Below, piece by piece: positions 16,475 to 23,961 of a stretch of 50,245 bases of DNA (positions are counted from its first letter, which is position 1; every line of letters begins with the position of its first letter). The stretch lies in the NCBI GenBank assembly GCA_022790615.1, contig JAAVXK010000064.1, forward strand, positions 1 through 50,245, in the 5' to 3' direction. The notes under the pieces were generated by a model. That model was not told where the DNA came from. It did no database searches and was given only the letters and a program-made list of their open reading frames with translations. Both the position numbers and the translations under genes were made by a program. Source of the DNA: Lachnospiraceae bacterium (GTDB lineage: Bacteria > Bacillota > Clostridia > Lachnospirales > Lachnospiraceae).

Positions 16475-17691
16475 AAGAAAACCAGACGCTGACGCTTGAA
16501 CCGCTGTTTTTTGACAACCGACACATAGACGTTAATTTTGACAGGCTTATGTCGTGCTTTTGCAACAGGCACATGACGTTTCCGTCGAGTCCGCAGTTTT
16601 CCTCTATTGCTCCCGTTGAAACGATTGCTATGGACGAAAAAGAAACATTTTTTGAAACTGAAAAGGGACTTATATACAATGACGACGGCAGCGTCACGAT
16701 TCATATGTGCGCCCCTGGCGCTTCAGAGGTTACATTAATCAACTACAGTCCGAAAGCGCCCATGCATGACGTTCCAATGCAAAAGACGGGCGACGGCCTG
16801 TTCTCCGTCACTCTTTCGAATTATCCCGGCGGATTTTATTACCACAAATATTCTGTCGACGGAAATGAGAGAATTAACCCGCTTCTTCCGATAGGTTACG
16901 GGTGCTTTTGTCCGATTAATTTTTATGAGATTCCAGACGGCGATGATTTTTATTATATGAAGGATGTGCCTCACGGCGCCGTTCATTTTAACAGATTCCA
17001 TTCGGACACAACCGGCTCTTTAAGAACGGCCCTCGTCTATACCCCTCCGGGCTACCGTGCGGAAGACAAGGAAAAACGTTATCCCGTTTTATATCTACAG
17101 CACGGCTCCGGCGAGTCGGAGATAAGCTGGATATGGCATGGAAAAGCCGGTTATATTTTGGATAACATGATAGCGTCAGGAGAATGTCCGGAGATTATCG
17201 TAGTTATGAACAACGGTTACGCCTTTACCGACAAAAGGCAGTTCTCACCGCTTCTTGGAGCGCTTGAAGACGTGATTACATGCGACTGTATTCCCTATAT
17301 TGATTCCCGCTATAACACAATAGCGGATAAATCGGCCCGCTATATTGCAGGACTTTCCATGGGCTCTATGCAGGCGCAGACAATAGCTTTCAACAGACCG
17401 GACTGCTTCTGCGGCGTCGGAATGTTCAGTGGCGGATTCATTGTCAAAAATGTACTGGCGGACTTTACGGAATATCTTTCGGACGTAAATCGCGTCAATG
17501 AAGAGTATCCGCTTATATTCATATCGTACGGATTATCGGAATTGGAGCGCACTACGGTCGCCTCAAAAAATATTGCTCCTTATATGGAAAAAGGGCTGCG
17601 GGCGTCCATCTTCACAACACACGGTTATCACGAGTGGGATGTATGGAGACGGAGCCTGCGCGCCTTTCTTTCGCATCTTCGTAAAATGTAA
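16471..17691 (+). CDS. CE1-like esterase with N-terminal Ig-type domain (second of pair)
   Basis: 406 residues, a divergent paralog of the preceding gene with the same layout: an early-set domain at about residues 65-155 (LIYNDDGSVTIHMCAPGASE) and an alpha/beta-hydrolase with nucleophile S296 (AGLSMGS) and histidine H387 (YHEWDVW). Shared landmarks INPxxPIGYGCFxPIN and VPHG show descent from one duplication. No signal peptide. The start overlaps the previous stop and a GGGGGAGG site sits just before it. A strong terminator follows. Two different but related esterases in one unit suggest two substrates, for example acetyl and feruloyl decorations; that split is inference. Confidence 0.85.
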   Translation: MKENQTLTLEPLFFDNRHIDVNFDRLMSCFCNRHMTFPSSPQFSSIAPVETIAMDEKETFFETEKGLIYNDDGSVTIHMCAPGASEVTLINYSPKAPMHDVPMQKTGDGLFSVTLSNYPGGFYYHKYSVDGNERINPLLPIGYGCFCPINFYEIPDGDDFYYMKDVPHGAVHFNRFHSDTTGSLRTALVYTPPGYRAEDKEKRYPVLYLQHGSGESEISWIWHGKAGYILDNMIASGECPEIIVVMNNGYAFTDKRQFSPLLGALEDVITCDCIPYIDSRYNTIADKSARYIAGLSMGSMQAQTIAFNRPDCFCGVGMFSGGFIVKNVLADFTEYLSDVNRVNEEYPLIFISYGLSELERTTVASKNIAPYMEKGLRASIFTTHGYHEWDVWRRSLRAFLSHLRKM

Positions 17692-17703
17692 TTGTATCAT
17701 TTT

Positions 17704-17749
17704 AGCGCTGCCCGCCAAAAGATCGGGCGGCGCTTATTTATTATTTCTT
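17704..17749 (+). terminator. Terminator of the esterase operon
   Basis: An 11-bp stem AGCGCTGCCCG/CGGGCGGCGCT (17704-17714 with 17724-17734, one G-T pair) with a 9-base loop, then TTATTTATTATTTCTT. The T-rich tail is on the plus strand only, so it serves the esterases rather than the convergent methyltransferase. Confidence 0.85.
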
Positions 17750-18496
17750 CAGTACCCAGTAAAGATACAGCGGTATTTTTTGCAGCCATGCCATAGCCGT
17801 TGATATCTTCGCCTGTTCATCCGTTGCCCTTGGTTCGTTTATGTCGATAATAGTCAGACCGCATTTAATAAATGTTTTTATATACTCCTCAAGCGTGCGG
17901 TGTCTCCATACAACGGGAGTTGTACCGCCATAGAGAGGGGCTTCCCATTCTCTGGGTTCAAAATAATTCATAGCTACGACCTGCCTGTCAACGCCGCTGC
18001 CCTGTCTTCCAATTCCACGCTCATGGTTACCGTCAAAACACGGATGCAGCACGCTTGCATAAAGCTTTCCCTCCGGTTCTAACACCCGCGCAATTTCCCG
18101 GATGGTTCCTTCAAAATCTTCGCAATCCATCAACATCATGGAACACAGAACAATATCAAACACATTGTCCGTTATTCCAAACAAATCATTGGAATTCCTT
18201 ATATAATGGTCAATATGCAGGTTTTCTTTCACAGCCAAATCCTGCGCATAGCAAATCGCCTTTTCCGAACAGTCGACAGCAGTCAGCTCCGCTCCCGATT
18301 TTGCAAGCGCGCGTGAATATCCGCCCTCCCCACAGCCAAGGTCCAGTATCTTCTTTCCCTTTACATCACCTATGAGGTTCAGCATATATGGCATGATAAA
18401 GCAATTTCTGCTCTCGCTCGTATGCGCCAGTTCAAACCACTCGTCCCCAAGCGTGTTCCATGAAATTGTAGAACTGTCATGTTTCATTTTTATCAT
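17741..18496 (-). CDS. Class I SAM-dependent methyltransferase
   Basis: 251 residues. The SAM-binding motif I is KILDLGCGEGGYSRAL, followed by the acidic end of strand 2 (LTAVDCSEKA) and motif III/IV region (FDIVLCSMMLMDCEDFEGTI), then the post-motif LEPEGKLYASVLHPCF. This is the UbiE/Methyltransf_11-type fold acting on a small molecule; the substrate cannot be read. The start at 18496 is chosen for the AGAGGTG site; a GTG three codons upstream overlaps it. It converges on the esterase operon and follows GH39 in the opposite sense of gene order, with no clear functional partner. Confidence 0.85.
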   Translation of the reverse strand: MIKMKHDSSTISWNTLGDEWFELAHTSESRNCFIMPYMLNLIGDVKGKKILDLGCGEGGYSRALAKSGAELTAVDCSEKAICYAQDLAVKENLHIDHYIRNSNDLFGITDNVFDIVLCSMMLMDCEDFEGTIREIARVLEPEGKLYASVLHPCFDGNHERGIGRQGSGVDRQVVAMNYFEPREWEAPLYGGTTPVVWRHRTLEEYIKTFIKCGLTIIDINEPRATDEQAKISTAMAWLQKIPLYLYWVLKK

Positions 18497-18596
18497 ATCA
18501 GCCACCTCTTTGTCTTACAAAAAGCATATCTATATGTAATATACAGACTATGCAACGAAACATCCGCTTAGCCGGGCGGCGCCGTATGGACACCCG

Positions 18597-20165
18597 CTAA
18601 CTAAGTATCGAACGACTATAGGAATACCCCCTGTCGTTTGTCCTGTTTACTTTTGTACACTCAAAATATATGACTCCGAATTCTTCAATTCTCTGTTCTA
18701 CCGTGAGGATGCCGTTCTCCGTACATGTATTCTCGCTGCAGACAAACGGATTCGCGGCCTCCTTAAGAAGCTCCTTCTGCGCCGGCGTCAGCGAGGACGG
18801 CTCGCCCATCTCATGCCACATTTTAAGTGGATTACAGGTAGTCTCGTCGACAATCTTTGACACAATTATATATTCTGCATCCTTTGCGTCTTCCCCTACA
18901 CAGTCTTCATTACCGCTTTCTGCACGCATATCTATATCGCACCGGAACTCAATTGTCTTTCCTGTCCTCTCCTGCCCATGATTCCACACAACTCCCCGGA
19001 TTACGCCGTCCTCTCCTTCTACTACGACGGATTCCTCGCTCCTTAAAATGCATGTTCCCTGCAGTTTTTTGAAAAATGCAAATGTCCAAAATGTCGGCTT
19101 AGGTATTACCCCATTTGCCACAAGTCCGAATCCTCCGTGGAACGGAGTGAACGGAACGCCCATTTCCTCAAATATATCGCCGAACGTCCAGTATGAGTAC
19201 GACTCATTATCATCACCAAGCCACGACAACTGGTGCGCAATATACGCGGCGTTGCAGTTCGTATCATGTATTGGGTTGTTCGGCACATACGAAGTGTTGA
19301 ACTCCGTAATATGTATTTCTTTTCCTGCATACGCCGGGAAGCTGTCAACAATCGTACGGGTTGTATGCAGATTGTCTTTTCCGTACGCAGGGCTTGACAG
19401 CTGCTGGTAGGAATAGTGTTCCGCCCTTTCAGGCATCTCCGTAGTATAGTGATGCCTTGTTATGAAATCGACAGGTATCTTCTTTCCGTCGCAGAATTCC
19501 ATAAACTTTCTTATCCACTCCTCGTCGTTAACCCCGCATATCGCAGGTCCGCCGACCCGGAACGCCTCGTCAACCTCTTTTACGGCATAAAAGGACTTTT
19601 CAAATAAGACGAAATATTCCTCCATATCCGCGTCTTTCCAAAATCCCGGAAGGTTCGGTTCATTCCATACCTCAACCGGCCATGTCACAACCTCGTCCCT
19701 GCCATATCTGTCAATCAGATGAGTCAGCGTCGCCTTTACAAGATTACACCACTTCTCATAGTCGGCCGGCGGCGTCACGTTGCCCTTCCAGTAAAATACC
19801 GTCTGCTCTCCCGACGCTATATTTTCAGGCATGAATCCAAGCTCAAGAAACGGCCGGATGCCAAGCTCCATATAGGAATCCATTATCAAATCAAGATACG
19901 TGAAATTATATTCGGATATAACTTCTCCGTCCCGTTCATATTCGTGGTAAATAGCCATATCATCTGTAAACAAACCGTGGCCCCTTATATATTTGAAGCC
20001 AATATTATCCTGAACAAACTTCAACTGCTCATAATATTCCTTTTGGAGCGCAAGCCCCGCCCTGCCGGTTCCGACGCAAAAGTCAACCTTGTTGTTAAAT
20101 TTGCATGTAGCCTCTCCCGTCTTTATGCGATATTCCGCTTTCACTCTTTCCGTTGTCTTTGCCAT
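18597..20165 (-). CDS. xynB: GH39 family beta-xylosidase
   Basis: 522 residues, the usual GH39 length, without a signal peptide, so it acts on imported xylo-oligosaccharides. The acid/base is E169 in VEVWNEPNLPGFW and the nucleophile is E288 in IHITEFNTSY; both match the family positions. An (alpha/beta)8 barrel spans about residues 25-370 and a beta-sandwich follows. AGGAGG lies 5 bases before the ATG. It sits 32 bases behind the restriction enzyme gene in the same direction, so the restriction-modification unit may have landed just upstream of it. The esterases 1 kb away would be natural partners on decorated xylan. Confidence 0.9.
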   Translation of the reverse strand: MAKTTERVKAEYRIKTGEATCKFNNKVDFCVGTGRAGLALQKEYYEQLKFVQDNIGFKYIRGHGLFTDDMAIYHEYERDGEVISEYNFTYLDLIMDSYMELGIRPFLELGFMPENIASGEQTVFYWKGNVTPPADYEKWCNLVKATLTHLIDRYGRDEVVTWPVEVWNEPNLPGFWKDADMEEYFVLFEKSFYAVKEVDEAFRVGGPAICGVNDEEWIRKFMEFCDGKKIPVDFITRHHYTTEMPERAEHYSYQQLSSPAYGKDNLHTTRTIVDSFPAYAGKEIHITEFNTSYVPNNPIHDTNCNAAYIAHQLSWLGDDNESYSYWTFGDIFEEMGVPFTPFHGGFGLVANGVIPKPTFWTFAFFKKLQGTCILRSEESVVVEGEDGVIRGVVWNHGQERTGKTIEFRCDIDMRAESGNEDCVGEDAKDAEYIIVSKIVDETTCNPLKMWHEMGEPSSLTPAQKELLKEAANPFVCSENTCTENGILTVEQRIEEFGVIYFECTKVNRTNDRGYSYSRSILS

Positions 20166-20197
20166 GATTACCTCCTGTAATTACATAATATTCATTT

Positions 20198-21229
20198 TTA
20201 CTTTTTATTGGTTTGACACTGTATATTGCTGTACTCTTTAAACTTATTATAATACTTTGATTTTAAATTAAACTGTAATTCAGAAAAATTTTGTCTGTTT
20301 CCTATCGGCTGAAACTGTACGAACCCAAAATACGGATATTGATGATATTCTAAATCAATGCCCTTATAAGACCCCTTTCTTATCTGCTGCTTTTTTACAC
20401 CAAATGAATCAAACATTTTAGAATATATTGCCAGTTCTTCCACAGACATAACGGCAACTGTACATTCATCTATATCAATGTGACGCACACATTCGTGTAT
20501 TATGTACTCAGGTTTGTAACAGTCCGTTTTATAATTCCTTGCACACTGTAATAACATCATAGTTATCTTTATCTGGTTTACGGAAAAAATATTATCCCAC
20601 TCCTGCTTTACAGAGTCAGATAATTCTTCCCAATACCATCGCTCAGGTCTTGCTTTTCTATCGAACGGAATATTTGTTATATCCTGCGGGATATATCCGT
20701 CTTTTGGTCTGTACCCTTCCTCTCCACAAAACATTTTCAATCCTGTCTCCGCCTCACTTGAAACAAATATATCATTCTCCCGTAACATTTCACAAAAAGC
20801 GGACGCCGTAGTCAAAGCCATCTGCGCATTATTCGAACATGATTTTACGGATACACCCACCGTTTCCTTCGTACCGTCGTCATAATCGACTTCCAAAAGA
20901 ATATCAGACTTCGAACCCGTTATTTTTGCACCGGCCTCATTCAAAATTGCCGCTCCCTTTCCGGATGTGGCAATTCCACCAAGCCAATATGCCTTATATT
21001 TTTCAATCCCCTTCCCCTTATCCTGTGAAATATGCCTGATAAGCGCTTTGGCGGGATTTCCATAATACATGTTGGGTCCGGTACACTCGACTACCATATC
21101 ATCACACATGAAATCAATATGATTCAACTCATTTGTAACAATTTCTTCAAATCTGTGTCCGTTCAGCCTTCCTTCGGCTCCTGCCTGAATCTGAAAAAAA
21201 TGTTTTTCATCTACAGGTTTCTGCGACAT
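20198..21229 (-). CDS. Probable type II restriction endonuclease
   Basis: 343 residues with no family I can name with certainty. It directly follows a C5-cytosine methyltransferase gene, with its AGGAGG overlapping the end of that gene, the standard layout of a type II system. A PD-(D/E)XK-like core is visible: SD109ILLEV (residues 108-114) and GVSVK129SC (125-131), with an upstream helix GHRFEEIVTNEL carrying E28/E29. The remainder (YIIHECVRHIDIDECTVAVM, then FGFVQFQPIGNRQNF) is unassigned. It should cut the unmethylated form of the sequence protected by the methyltransferase. The recognition site is unknown. Confidence 0.75.
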   Translation of the reverse strand: MSQKPVDEKHFFQIQAGAEGRLNGHRFEEIVTNELNHIDFMCDDMVVECTGPNMYYGNPAKALIRHISQDKGKGIEKYKAYWLGGIATSGKGAAILNEAGAKITGSKSDILLEVDYDDGTKETVGVSVKSCSNNAQMALTTASAFCEMLRENDIFVSSEAETGLKMFCGEEGYRPKDGYIPQDITNIPFDRKARPERWYWEELSDSVKQEWDNIFSVNQIKITMMLLQCARNYKTDCYKPEYIIHECVRHIDIDECTVAVMSVEELAIYSKMFDSFGVKKQQIRKGSYKGIDLEYHQYPYFGFVQFQPIGNRQNFSELQFNLKSKYYNKFKEYSNIQCQTNKK

Positions 21230-21241
21230 ATGATTTTCCTC

Positions 21242-22675
21242 CTAAAATATCTGCTCCAATATCTCTGAAGCAATTTCCCTCGCCAAAATCGGCGGCACCG
21301 CATTACCGATTGCCTTCCTTATATCACCCCAATTGCCACAAAATACAAATTCATCGGGAAATGATTGAATTCTGGCCGCTTCTCTTATTGTAAGGGCTCT
21401 TGTATTAACGGGATGAACATTTCTACACCCCGAAATCATACTGAAATTGGTACTGATTGTTGAACACGGCTCATCCCAAATATTTCTTTTATATGTAGTA
21501 TTAAATCCACTGGGCGGTCTAAGATGCAGATTTTTATTTTCATGAGCGCTATGACCTTCAGGAACATCTTTCAACCATCTTATTACATGTTCCGGATGTG
21601 CAACAGACCAATGTAGGGGGTCATTCAGTGACTGTTCCCCACTCTCTACAGATTGTAAATCGTGTGTGGCATCCCGAAATGTCAATGCCTTTTTCTTATC
21701 ATTTCCCCATAAACTTAATTGCCGTGTTTCATCCTCCAAAGAATACCGTACATCCCTAAAATGAAACATGCCATCTGACTTGTCGTTTCGGACACCTATC
21801 AAAATAATCCTTTCCCTTGACTGGGGTACGCCATATTCATATGCATTAACCGTTTTTTTCACAATGGAATAGTCCTGTTCCGAAAATGCTTTTTCTATTT
21901 TATCAATAAATAATTTCCCCTGTTCGTCCTTCATTGATGTCATCAACGCTACATTTTCCATAACAAATACTTTCGGACGTATTATCGAAACGATTCTGAC
22001 ATATTGCTTATATAATTTATTGCGCTCATCCTGGGGATTTCTCTTACCCGCCAGGCTAAACCCCTGACAGGGGGGGCCGCCGACAATTATATCTATATCT
22101 CCAAATTCCTCTTTCCATCTGCACAAATCTTCATCGGTAATTTTACATATATCCTTTCCGAGTAATCTTGATTCCGGAAAATTTTCTGCATATATACGGT
22201 TCGCTGATTCCTCTATTTCCACATGACCCAACAAATTAACTCCTGCCGCCTCAAAACCCAATGTCATGCCTCCACAGCCCGAAAAAAGAGCGATTCCCTT
22301 TATTGCGCCTGCTCCTTTAGGAGACATCGCATCCTTATATAAATTTGACAGCTCGTTCGAGTAGCTGCCTGAATATTTCATATCTTTAGACAGACGCTTA
22401 TACTCTTTTGCATCTTTTATCGTTGACGGCAGTTTTTTTTCAACCTGATGGTGTTGAACTTTTTTCTTTTTTACATTTAACGTTCCCTGTTTAATCCTAG
22501 ACACAGTTTCCTTTAACACATCATTTAACTTGATTATTTCAGCTTCTACAGGCACCCTTTTACCCAATTCCCAGGCCGATATCTGCGCCTTTGAAAAACC
22601 GCTGAATTCAGACAATTTTGTTTGACTGATATCATACTTCAAACGCATTTTCTTAACATCATCATATACAAGCAT
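21242..22675 (-). CDS. C5-cytosine DNA methyltransferase with N-terminal HTH
   Basis: 477 residues. Residues 1-55 form an XRE-type helix-turn-helix (KYDISQTKLSEFSGFSKAQI, then SAWELGKRVP). From residue 125 the C5-methyltransferase motifs run in order: I (ALFSGCGGMTLGFEAAG), IV with the catalytic Cys (GGPPCQGFSLAG), VI (MENV), VIII (QSRERIILIG), a target-recognition region, IX (REAARIQSFPDEF) and X (GNAVPP). All are intact. HTH-methyltransferase fusions of the SsoII/MspI type repress their own promoter and help switch on the nuclease. An inverted repeat at the start of this transcript fits that. Confidence 0.93.
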   Translation of the reverse strand: MLVYDDVKKMRLKYDISQTKLSEFSGFSKAQISAWELGKRVPVEAEIIKLNDVLKETVSRIKQGTLNVKKKKVQHHQVEKKLPSTIKDAKEYKRLSKDMKYSGSYSNELSNLYKDAMSPKGAGAIKGIALFSGCGGMTLGFEAAGVNLLGHVEIEESANRIYAENFPESRLLGKDICKITDEDLCRWKEEFGDIDIIVGGPPCQGFSLAGKRNPQDERNKLYKQYVRIVSIIRPKVFVMENVALMTSMKDEQGKLFIDKIEKAFSEQDYSIVKKTVNAYEYGVPQSRERIILIGVRNDKSDGMFHFRDVRYSLEDETRQLSLWGNDKKKALTFRDATHDLQSVESGEQSLNDPLHWSVAHPEHVIRWLKDVPEGHSAHENKNLHLRPPSGFNTTYKRNIWDEPCSTISTNFSMISGCRNVHPVNTRALTIREAARIQSFPDEFVFCGNWGDIRKAIGNAVPPILAREIASEILEQIF

Positions 22676-22701
22676 AACATCATCTCCTACAACAATTCTT
22701 T

Positions 22702-22770
22702 TCAGTTAAAACAGATTATGCCATGTCCTTTGGACATGGCAGACCCCGCCAGATGCGCACGCTTCTCCAT
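22702..22770 (-). CDS. Possible 22-residue leader peptide
   Basis: MEKRAHLAGSAMSKGHGIICFN, too short for routine gene calling. GGGAGG lies 9 bases before its ATG, and an in-frame TTG directly precedes it. The codons for AMSKGHG make up the two arms of the downstream GCCATGTCC/GGACATGGC hairpin, so translation would disrupt that hairpin. Its stop is 26 bases before the methyltransferase start. It may be a leader peptide tuning expression of the restriction-modification operon, or a relic of a dispersed repeat. Confidence 0.4.
   Translation of the reverse strand: MEKRAHLAGSAMSKGHGIICFN
22720..22740 (-). terminator. Terminator-like hairpin in the methyltransferase leader
   Basis: A perfect 9-bp stem GCCATGTCC-AAA-GGACATGGC, followed on the minus strand by ATAATCTGTTTT, a weak U-rich tail. 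It lies between the promoter and the methyltransferase gene and inside the small leader ORF, so attenuation is possible. Confidence 0.5.
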
Positions 22771-22863
22771 CAACTCTGTCCTCCCTTTGAGCGGACGCAA
22801 AATCATAGCTTTGTGGTATAATGCACCGCATCAGCGGCGGCAAGATCGCGGCATTTGGCTTGA

Positions 22864-22891
22864 ATTCTGCTTTGGCAGAATCATTATATCA
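22864..22891 (-). promoter_or_regulatory. Promoter and operator-like repeat of the restriction-modification operon
   Basis: Minus strand TGATATAAT (22891-22883) is an extended -10. The probable start of transcription falls inside ATTCTGC-CAAA-GCAGAAT (22881-22864), a perfect 7-bp inverted repeat. That is where an HTH methyltransferase would bind to repress itself. The -35 is poor. Confidence 0.55.
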
Positions 22892-22940
22892 TACCTACAG
22901 TGCTTTCTCCATAACTAATTCTTTATAATTGTAAAACAAA

Positions 22941-23582
22941 TCAAAGTATCTCCATATCCAAAAGACTTAGCAAATCATCTATAATGTAATCCGCGCCCGC
23001 CTCCGCAAGCTCTCCATCTTCGGCGTAACCGATTGTAACGCCGACACTTTTCATCGAGAAATGTTTCGCTCCTTCTATGTCAAACTTCCGGTCTCCAATC
23101 ATCACTGCATCGCATGGCTTTTTACCAAGTCTTGCAAGCGTCTCCCCGATAACCTGCGCCTTAGTGACAAGTATTCCGTCAAGGTCTGTTCCGCATATCT
23201 CGTCAAGATAAGGCGCCATCCCATATCTGTCGCATATCTGTCTTGCAAACACCTCGGGCTTGCACGTTGCGACCGCCGTTATCTTTCCCTGCTTTTTCAG
23301 ACCTTTTAGCAGAGGTATAACGCCGTCAAAAATCCTGTTTTCAAACAATCCTTTCTCTGTATACCTCTCGCGGTAATATTTTACGGCCAAAAGACACGTC
23401 TCGTCATCCAATCCGTAAAATTCAGAAAATGAATATTTGAGCGGCGGGCCTATGAACTTCTCAAGCTCGTCCGTTCCGGCTTCAATTCCCAGTTTATTCA
23501 GTGCATATTGTACGCTTTTCGTTATACCCTCCTTCGGCTCGGTGAGCGTTCCGTCAAGGTCAAACAAATATACTGTTATCAT
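22941..23582 (-). CDS. HAD-family phosphatase (PGP-like)
   Basis: 213 residues of the haloacid dehalogenase superfamily, subfamily IA. Motif I is LFDLDGTLT with nucleophile and acid Asp two apart. A helical cap (GITKSVQYALNKLGIEA, then FIGPPLKYSFSEF) follows. Motif II is AVATCKPE and motif III/IV VMIGDRKFDIEGA. Pattern and length resemble phosphoglycolate or pyrophosphatase PpaX types; the substrate is not readable. ATG at 23582 is chosen for the AAAGGA site before it; an in-frame ATG 12 codons upstream has none. It diverges from the small membrane protein gene. Confidence 0.85.
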   Translation of the reverse strand: MITVYLFDLDGTLTEPKEGITKSVQYALNKLGIEAGTDELEKFIGPPLKYSFSEFYGLDDETCLLAVKYYRERYTEKGLFENRIFDGVIPLLKGLKKQGKITAVATCKPEVFARQICDRYGMAPYLDEICGTDLDGILVTKAQVIGETLARLGKKPCDAVMIGDRKFDIEGAKHFSMKSVGVTIGYAEDGELAEAGADYIIDDLLSLLDMEIL

Positions 23583-23602
23583 AATAATTTTCCTTTCACA
23601 TA

Positions 23603-23631
23603 TTGATTTTACATTCAATAGAGTCTATTAT
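23603..23631 (+). promoter_or_regulatory. Promoter of the small membrane protein gene
   Basis: TTGATT (23603-23608), a 17-base spacer, then TATTAT (23626-23631). An imperfect inverted repeat (TTTACA..CAATA / TATTGTAAA, about 23607-23637) overlaps it and could be an operator for the divergent pair. Confidence 0.5.
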
Positions 23632-23673
23632 TGTAAATGTTTACCCACTAACACCAATAAGGAGGATTATTCC

Positions 23674-23961
23674 ATGAAACTAAAAAAAATATTGGCTCTA
23701 GCCGGCGTTGCAATCCTTGCGCTCCTCTATATCATAACGCTTATATCGGCTTTATTAACTTCACCCGCAACCCCGCAGCTCTTTAAAGCGTGCATACTTG
23801 CGACTTTTGTCGTTCCCGTATTCCTGTACGGATACCTGCTCATATACAGGCTGATGAAGGAACGCGCAGACGCCGCCAAAAGGGATATAGACGAAAAAAT
23901 CAAAAAGGGCGCTGCTTCTGACGAATTTCCGAATTCTAGTGAGCCTCCAGTTTCTCCTTAA
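23674..23961 (+). CDS. Small two-helix membrane protein, unknown function
   Basis: 95 residues beginning MKLKKILALAGVAILALLYI. Two transmembrane helices (about residues 5-28 and 37-60) are followed by a charged, probably cytoplasmic helix (MKERADAAKRDIDEKIKKG). The site AAGGAGG lies close before the ATG, which makes the start secure. The last 26 bases overlap the convergent rarA gene. Proteins of this shape are common in Lachnospiraceae, but I do not know a function. Confidence 0.7.
   Translation: MKLKKILALAGVAILALLYIITLISALLTSPATPQLFKACILATFVVPVFLYGYLLIYRLMKERADAAKRDIDEKIKKGAASDEFPNSSEPPVSP

Noticed and set aside
22806-22822. Plus-strand TGGTATAAT in the methyltransferase leader
   Set aside because: It is a good extended -10, but it points away from the methyltransferase and toward genes on the opposite strand. 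With no -35 and no target gene it is probably incidental.
22676-22940. Toxin-antitoxin or C-protein gene in the restriction-modification leader
   Set aside because: The only frame with a ribosome site is 22 codons and lacks an HTH. The HTH is on the methyltransferase itself.
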